Shown: piece after piece, positions 59,379-64,000 of the stretch
How the letters are laid out: every line of letters starts with the position of its first letter
Numbering within the stretch: the stretch's first letter is position 1
NCBI RefSeq assembly: GCF_002095575.1
Contig: NZ_MLJJ01000006.1
Span: 1 to 64,000 of the forward strand
Source: Pantoea septica
GTDB lineage: Bacteria > Pseudomonadota > Gammaproteobacteria > Enterobacterales > Enterobacteriaceae
DNA length: 64,000 bases
Direction of reading: 5' to 3'
Program-made: the position numbers and the translations under genes
The notes under the pieces: generated by a model
Database searches by the model: none
What the model was told of the DNA's origin: nothing
The model's input: only the letters and a program-made list of their open reading frames with translations

Positions 59379-61109
59379 GTGAATATTCAGGCTCTTCTTT
59401 CCGAAAAAGTCAGTCAGGCGATGATTTTAGCCGGTGCGCCGGCCGACTGCGAACCCCAGGTTCGCCAGTCCGCCAAGGTTCAGTTTGGGGATTATCAGGC
59501 GAACGGCATTATGGCCGTCGCGAAAAAACTGGGTCAGGCGCCGCGACAGCTGGCTGAAAGCGTGATTACGCATCTTGACCTGAAAGGTATCGCCAGCAAA
59601 GTGGAGATCGCCGGGCCAGGCTTCATCAATATCTTTCTCGATCGTGACTGGCTGGCCGCGCAGGCGAAGCAGGCGCTGACGCAGCCGCGTCTGGGCGTCG
59701 CCGCCGTTGAGCCGCAAACCATCGTCGTCGACTACTCCGCGCCGAACGTGGCGAAAGAGATGCATGTCGGCCACGTCCGCTCCACCATTATCGGCGATGC
59801 CGCAGTGCGTACCCTGTCGTTTCTGGGTCATAACGTGATCCGCGCCAACCATGTGGGCGACTGGGGCACGCAGTTCGGCATGCTGATCGCCTATCTTGAA
59901 AAGCAACAGAACGAGCATCATGAAGCGATCGCGCTCGCCGACCTCGAAGCGTTCTACCGCGAAGCGAAACGCACCTACGACGAAGACGAAGCCTTCGCCG
60001 AGCGCGCGCGCGCCTATGTGGTCAAGCTGCAGGGCGGCGACGAATATTGCCGTGCCATGTGGAAGAAGCTGGTCGATATCACCATGGGCCAGAATCAGCT
60101 GATTTATGACCGCCTCAACGTGACCCTGACGCGCAAAGATGTGATGGGCGAAAGCCTCTATAACGATATGCTGCCGGGCATCGTCGAAGATTTGCGCGCC
60201 AAAGGGCTGGCGGTGACCAGCGAAGGCGCGACCGTCGTCTTCCTCGACGAGTTCAAAAATAAAGAAGGCGAACCGATGGGGGTCATCATTCAGAAGAAAG
60301 ATGGCGGCTACCTCTACACCACCACCGATATCGCCTGCGCCAAATATCGTTATGAGACGCTGAAGGCCGATCGCGTGCTCTACTACATCGATTCGCGCCA
60401 GCATCAGCATCTGCAGCAGGCGTGGACTATCGTGCGCAAAGCGGGCTATGTGCCGGAATCCGTTCCGCTGGAGCATCACGCTTTCGGCATGATGCTGGGC
60501 AAAGACGGCCGTCCATTCAAAACCCGCAGCGGCGGCACCATCAAGCTCGCCGATCTGCTGGAAGAGGCGCACGATCGCGCGCTGGCGCTGGTGCGGGAGA
60601 AGAACCCGGAGATGAGCGAAGCGGAGCTGCAGCAGCTGGCGGAAGTCGTCGGCATCGGCGCGGTGAAGTATGCCGATCTGTCGAAGAGCCGCACCACCGA
60701 TTACATTTTCGACTGGGACAATATGCTGGCGTTCGAGGGTAATACGGCGCCCTACATGCAGTACGCTTACACCCGCGTGCTCTCCGTGTTCCGTAAAGCG
60801 GGCGTCGACGTCGACAGCATCGACGCGCCGCTGGCGATTACTGAGGATCGCGAAGCGCAGCTGGCGACGCGCCTGCTGCAGTTCGAAGAGACCATTACCC
60901 AGGTGGCGCGCGACGGCACGCCGCACGTGATGTGCGCCTATCTCTACGATCTGGCGGGTCTCTTCTCCAGCTTCTATGAGCACTGCCCGATCCTCAGCGC
61001 AGAGGACGAGGCGACGCGCCAGAGCCGCCTGCAGCTGGCCGCGCTGACGGCGAAGACGCTCAAGCAGGGGCTGGATACCCTCGGCATCAAAACCGTCGAG
61101 CGTATGTAA
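59379..61109 (+). CDS. argS: Arginyl-tRNA synthetase
   Basis: 576 residues (E. coli 577). Class I synthetase: N-terminal Add1 domain, the HIGH-type motif as [14 protein letters not shown], the KMSK region replaced by the usual ArgRS form, and the C-terminal DALR anticodon domain (about 455-576) ending KTVERM. It charges tRNA-Arg. The start is GTG (then AATATTCAG, as in E. coli) with AAGG upstream. Confidence 0.97.
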   Translation: MNIQALLSEKVSQAMILAGAPADCEPQVRQSAKVQFGDYQANGIMAVAKKLGQAPRQLAESVITHLDLKGIASKVEIAGPGFINIFLDRDWLAAQAKQALTQPRLGVAAVEPQTIVVDYSAPNVAKEMHVGHVRSTIIGDAAVRTLSFLGHNVIRANHVGDWGTQFGMLIAYLEKQQNEHHEAIALADLEAFYREAKRTYDEDEAFAERARAYVVKLQGGDEYCRAMWKKLVDITMGQNQLIYDRLNVTLTRKDVMGESLYNDMLPGIVEDLRAKGLAVTSEGATVVFLDEFKNKEGEPMGVIIQKKDGGYLYTTTDIACAKYRYETLKADRVLYYIDSRQHQHLQQAWTIVRKAGYVPESVPLEHHAFGMMLGKDGRPFKTRSGGTIKLADLLEEAHDRALALVREKNPEMSEAELQQLAEVVGIGAVKYADLSKSRTTDYIFDWDNMLAFEGNTAPYMQYAYTRVLSVFRKAGVDVDSIDAPLAITEDREAQLATRLLQFEETITQVARDGTPHVMCAYLYDLAGLFSSFYEHCPILSAEDEATRQSRLQLAALTAKTLKQGLDTLGIKTVERM

Positions 61110-61132
61110 TAAACGGCTAGCGGACGTGACGA

Positions 61133-61199
61133 GTGGATAGCGCGGGCCGAGCGCGCAGGGATGCCCTGAGCGACTTTGCGATCGGATCACGCTATCCGC
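61133..61199 (-). repeat. Dispersed hairpin-rich element, copy C (short)
   Basis: Outer arms GGATAGCG (61135-61142) and CGCTATCC (61190-61197). Read on the minus strand the inside is CCGATCGCAAAGTC, GCATCC and CGCTCGGCCCGC, as in copies A and B, but the right-hand core (GCGGGACGCTTTGCTCTTCG) is absent. It lies between the convergent argS and flhE, next to their shared terminator. Confidence 0.8.
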
Positions 61200-61216
61200 G
61201 TTTGCACCTTAGCCAC

Positions 61217-61244
61217 AAAAAACCCCGCCGCGGCGGGGTTTTTT
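61217..61244. terminator. Bidirectional terminator between argS and flhE
   Basis: A perfect palindrome AAAAAACCCCGCCG and its complement with T6 on both strands. It lies just at the flhE stop. Confidence 0.95.
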
Positions 61245-61647
61245 AATTCTGGTAATTCACCATCACTTCGCTGCTCAGCACCTGCAAACCCGGCGGTAGC
61301 GCTCCCCTGCCCGCCACGCCGAACACCATATAGAGCGTTTCGCTGGCATCCAGCGAGGCCAGCTCGCGCGTCGCGCCGCTGCCGCCCTCCAGCGAAGCGC
61401 AGCGCTGCGCGCCGCAGAGCTTCACCTGCAATCCCGACGGCGCCGCCCCGGTGAGCTGATAGCGCCAGTTAATCAGATTCACCGTGCCGGAAACGCCCGG
61501 CGGCGCATGCAGCGGCTTTGACTTCACCCAGGCGCCGCGGTTGCTCAGCGGCGGGCCGCTAACGCTGGCGTGCCACGCGCCCGACGCGGCGTAAAGCGGC
61601 AGCGCCGTCAGCGACAGCAGCGCCACTCCCCACAGTCCATAACGCAT
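61243..61647 (-). CDS. flhE: Flagellar periplasmic protein FlhE
   Basis: 134 residues (E. coli 130) with a signal peptide (MRYGLWGVALLSLTALPLYA) and a beta-rich mature part carrying two cysteines (LCGAQRC). FlhE helps keep the flagellar export gate proton-tight and acts in the periplasm. Its ATG overlaps the flhA stop by one base (TAATG). Confidence 0.93.
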   Translation of the reverse strand: MRYGLWGVALLSLTALPLYAASGAWHASVSGPPLSNRGAWVKSKPLHAPPGVSGTVNLINWRYQLTGAAPSGLQVKLCGAQRCASLEGGSGATRELASLDASETLYMVFGVAGRGALPPGLQVLSSEVMVNYQN

Positions 61648-63740
61648 TACTTGCCTCCGATGGTCGCGGTCATACGGATATGGCGATTGTCGGTCAGCTC
61701 CATATTGGAGAGCACCACCAGCTGCGGCAAATTGCGGCGCAGGAAACGCGCCAGCAGCGCGCGCAGCGGATGGTTGACCAGCAGCACCGGCGGCGCGCCC
61801 AGCATCTCCTGACGCTGGAGCGCGGCCTGCGCCTGCTCCAGCAGTCGGTCGGCCAGGCCCGGCTCCAGCCCGCCGCCGCCCTGCAGCGCCTGCAGCAGCA
61901 GACGCTCCAGCGTGGTATCGAGGCCGATCACCTGCACTTCGTCATTTCCTGGGAACCACTGCTGGGTAATGGCGCGGCCCAGCGCCACGCGCACCACGCT
62001 GGTCAGCTCCTGCGGATCGTTCTGCACCGGCGCGTGCTCCGCCAGCGTTTCAATAATGGTGCGCATATCGCGAATCGAGACGCGCTCGGTAAGCAGGTTT
62101 TGCAGCACCTTGTGCAGCGTTGTCAGGGTGATAACGCCCGGCACCAGATCTTCTGTCAGCTTCGGCATCTCCTGAGTAACGCGATCGAGCAGCTGCTGCG
62201 CCTCCTGACGACCAAACAGCTCGCTGGCGTGCTGGCCAATCAGATGGTTCAGATGCGTCGCCACCACGGTGCTCGCTTCCACCACGGTAAAGCCCTGAAT
62301 CTGCGCCTGCTCTTTCAGCGCGCTGTCGATCCAGATGGCCGCCAGGCCGAACGCCGGATCGATCGTCGCCTCGCCCGGCAGCGTGCCCGCCGCCGTGCCT
62401 GGGTTAATCGCCATCCAGCGCCCAGGATAGGCATCGCCGCTGCCGATCTCGACCCCTTTCATCAGAATACGGTAGCGCGCAGGCGGCAGCTCCATGTTGT
62501 CGCGGATATGCACCACCGGCGGCAGAAAGCCGACATCCTGCGCCACCTTTTTACGGATGCTGCGGATACGGCCCAGCAGCTCGCCGTTTTGCGTGCTGTC
62601 CACCATCGGGATCAGGCGATAGCCGACCTCCATGCCCAGCGTGTCCTCCAGCTGCACGTCGGTCCACGAGGCTTCGGTACTGGCGGGCGTATCGGCCGCT
62701 TTCATCACGGCGCTGCTGGCGGCTTCCGGGTTCTTCTTCGCCTCCATCTCGCGGCCGCGCATCCACCAGGCCAGACCGAGCAGCGCGCCGGTAAACAGCA
62801 GAAACACGAAGTTCGGCATGCCGGGCACCATGCCAAGCAGGCCGAGCACGCCGGCGCTGAGCAGCATGACGCGCGGGTTATTGAACAGCTGCCCCACCAT
62901 CTGCTCGCCGACATCCTGATCGGTGCCGACGCGGGTGACGATCACGCCCGCCGCGGTCGAGATCACCAGCGCCGGGATCTGCGCCACCAGGCCGTCGCCG
63001 ATGGTCAGCAGCGTATAGGTCTCGGCGGCGTGGCCAATGTCCATGCCGTGCTGCACCACGCCGACCAGCAGTCCGCCGATCACGTTAATCACCATAATGA
63101 GAATGCCGGCGATGGCGTCGCCGCGCACGAACTTACTGGCGCCGTCCATCGAGCCGTAGAAGTCCGCTTCCTGCGTCACTTCGCTACGGCGCGTTTTCGC
63201 CTCCTGTTCGCCGATCAGGCCGGCGTTCAGGTCGGCGTCGATCGCCATCTGTTTGCCCGGCATGCCGTCAAGCACGAAGCGCGCGCCCACTTCCGCGATA
63301 CGCCCTGCGCCTTTGGTGATAACCATGAAGTTGATCACCACCAGGATAACGAACACCACGATGCCGATGGCGAAGTTGCCGCCGACGAGGAAGTGGCCGA
63401 ACGCCTCGACCACCCGTCCCGCCGCGCCCGCGCCGGTATGCCCTTCCATCAAAATGATACGCGTCGAGGCGACGTTCAGCGCCAGGCGCAGCAGCGTCGA
63501 GAAGAGCAGAATGGTCGGGAAGGCGGCGAACTCCAGCGTACGCTGGGTGAACATCGCCACCAGCAGCACCATAATCGAGAGCGCGATGTTAAAGGTGAAC
63601 AGCAGATCGAGGATGAAGGCGGGCAACGGCAGTACCATCATCGACAGGATCATCATGATCAACACGGGACCGGCAAGCACCTGCCACTGTGTATCTTTCA
63701 GGTTGTTCGGTAAACGCAGTTTTGCGGCCAGGTTAGCCAT
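61647..63740 (-). CDS. flhA: Flagellar export gate protein FlhA
   Basis: 697 residues (E. coli 692). Eight N-terminal membrane helices hold the FHIPEP-family signature region (LLRLALNVASTRIIL, GDAIAGILIMVINVIGG), then the large cytoplasmic domain (about 330-697, ending RHIRMTATIGGK) that docks chaperone-filament complexes. It uses the proton-motive force for export. The ATG at 63740 is preferred to in-frame 63761. It overlaps flhB by 8 bp. Confidence 0.97.
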   Translation of the reverse strand: MANLAAKLRLPNNLKDTQWQVLAGPVLIMMILSMMVLPLPAFILDLLFTFNIALSIMVLLVAMFTQRTLEFAAFPTILLFSTLLRLALNVASTRIILMEGHTGAGAAGRVVEAFGHFLVGGNFAIGIVVFVILVVINFMVITKGAGRIAEVGARFVLDGMPGKQMAIDADLNAGLIGEQEAKTRRSEVTQEADFYGSMDGASKFVRGDAIAGILIMVINVIGGLLVGVVQHGMDIGHAAETYTLLTIGDGLVAQIPALVISTAAGVIVTRVGTDQDVGEQMVGQLFNNPRVMLLSAGVLGLLGMVPGMPNFVFLLFTGALLGLAWWMRGREMEAKKNPEAASSAVMKAADTPASTEASWTDVQLEDTLGMEVGYRLIPMVDSTQNGELLGRIRSIRKKVAQDVGFLPPVVHIRDNMELPPARYRILMKGVEIGSGDAYPGRWMAINPGTAAGTLPGEATIDPAFGLAAIWIDSALKEQAQIQGFTVVEASTVVATHLNHLIGQHASELFGRQEAQQLLDRVTQEMPKLTEDLVPGVITLTTLHKVLQNLLTERVSIRDMRTIIETLAEHAPVQNDPQELTSVVRVALGRAITQQWFPGNDEVQVIGLDTTLERLLLQALQGGGGLEPGLADRLLEQAQAALQRQEMLGAPPVLLVNHPLRALLARFLRRNLPQLVVLSNMELTDNRHIRMTATIGGK

Positions 63741-64000
63741 CGTTTCGCTTCTCTCCTGCAAAGTCCATCTCTGCCGGGACCGGCAGGTTTTTCGGTTTGT
63801 TTGGGATCAGGCCGCCTTCGCGCTTCCAGCGACGCAGCTGCCAGACCCAGGCCAGCACTTCCGCCACCGCCGCGTAAAGCGCGCCGGGGATCTGCTGGCC
63901 GATTTCAGTGTGCCGGTAGAGGGCGCGCGCCAGCGGCGGCGCCTCCAGCAGCGGAATGCGATGCTCTGCGGCGATTTCCCGGATCTTCAACGCCACCTCG
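63733..64000 (-). CDS. flhB: Flagellar export switch protein FlhB, C-terminal part only
   Basis: Only the last about 89 codons are in the window; the frame continues beyond 64000. The block VALKIREIAAEHRIPLLEAP with PPLARALYRHTEIGQQIP is the conserved FlhB-CC region after the NPTH autocleavage site, which is itself outside the window. FlhB switches export from rod-hook to filament substrates. First gene of flhB-flhA-flhE here. Confidence 0.93.
   Translation of the reverse strand, partial: EVALKIREIAAEHRIPLLEAPPLARALYRHTEIGQQIPGALYAAVAEVLAWVWQLRRWKREGGLIPNKPKNLPVPAEMDFAGEKRNDG

Noticed and set aside
59427-61190. 587-codon open frame antisense to argS
   Set aside because: It is the mirror of a conserved synthetase in GC-rich DNA, with no domain of its own.
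61680-63713. 677-codon open frame antisense to flhA
   Set aside because: His/Gln/Arg-rich translation typical of an antisense shadow; flhA is fully conserved.

Overview
The window reads as a chromosomal core segment of a GC-rich member of the Enterobacterales, most likely Erwiniaceae (Pantoea/Mixta/Erwinia-like). The basis is close protein similarity and gene order matching the Escherichia coli pdeD(yoaD)-to-flhB segment, combined with a set of local losses and insertions unlike E. coli itself. Family names come from recalled homologues and visible motifs; no database search was run.

Layout. 1-7.8 kb: 3' part of a CSS-EAL c-di-GMP phosphodiesterase (pdeD), yoaE, the mannose PTS operon manXYZ with yobD, and rlmA. 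7.9-13.9 kb: cspC with an overlapping yobF-like gene, a metallo-beta-lactamase-fold hydrolase, yebO, yobH, kdgR, yebQ and htpX. 14.1-23.8 kb: prc-proQ, msrC, the lipid-transport pair letA-letB, rsmF and pphA. 23.8-27.1 kb: an accessory insertion with two small unknown genes, a manganese catalase and a family-17 glycosyltransferase, ending at the sRNA gene sdsR. 27.3-32.8 kb: yebY-copD-copC, holE, exoX, ptrB, yebE. 32.9-41.8 kb: purT, eda, zwf, hexR, pykA, an MdfA-like exporter and lpxM. 41.9-51.3 kb: mepM-znuA divergent from znuCB, ruvBA, ruvC, yebC, nudB, aspS. 51.5-58.7 kb: yecE, yecN, cmoAB, a LysE-type exporter, an unknown exported protein, cutC, a MalY/PatB-type lyase and yecM. 59.0-64 kb: an unlisted 40-residue membrane peptide, argS and flhE-flhA-flhB (flhB runs off the window).

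How the genes work together. One block serves carbohydrate uptake and central carbon metabolism (manXYZ, kdgR, eda, zwf, hexR, pykA). Another maintains the envelope (yebO, htpX, prc, letAB, lpxM, mepM). Others handle metals (znuABC with a Zur box, copCD) and DNA or RNA processing (ruvABC with a LexA box, holE, exoX, rlmA, rsmF, cmoAB, proQ, aspS, argS). Recognisable control sites include PurR at purT, Zur between znuA and znuC, a LexA operator that doubles as the ruvC terminator, a CRP palindrome before pykA, a HexR-like site before zwf and a heat-shock-like promoter before htpX.

The most unusual observations are a dispersed hairpin-rich intergenic element in three copies, all between convergent genes, whose outer arms differ in sequence between copies yet remain self-complementary; an apparent one-base frameshift in a poly(A) tract right after the expected lpxM start; several very short membrane-peptide genes; and absence of mgrB, mntP, edd and yecD from their usual positions. 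No CRISPR array, prophage, insertion sequence, tRNA or rRNA gene was seen, and no clear new multi-gene system was found.
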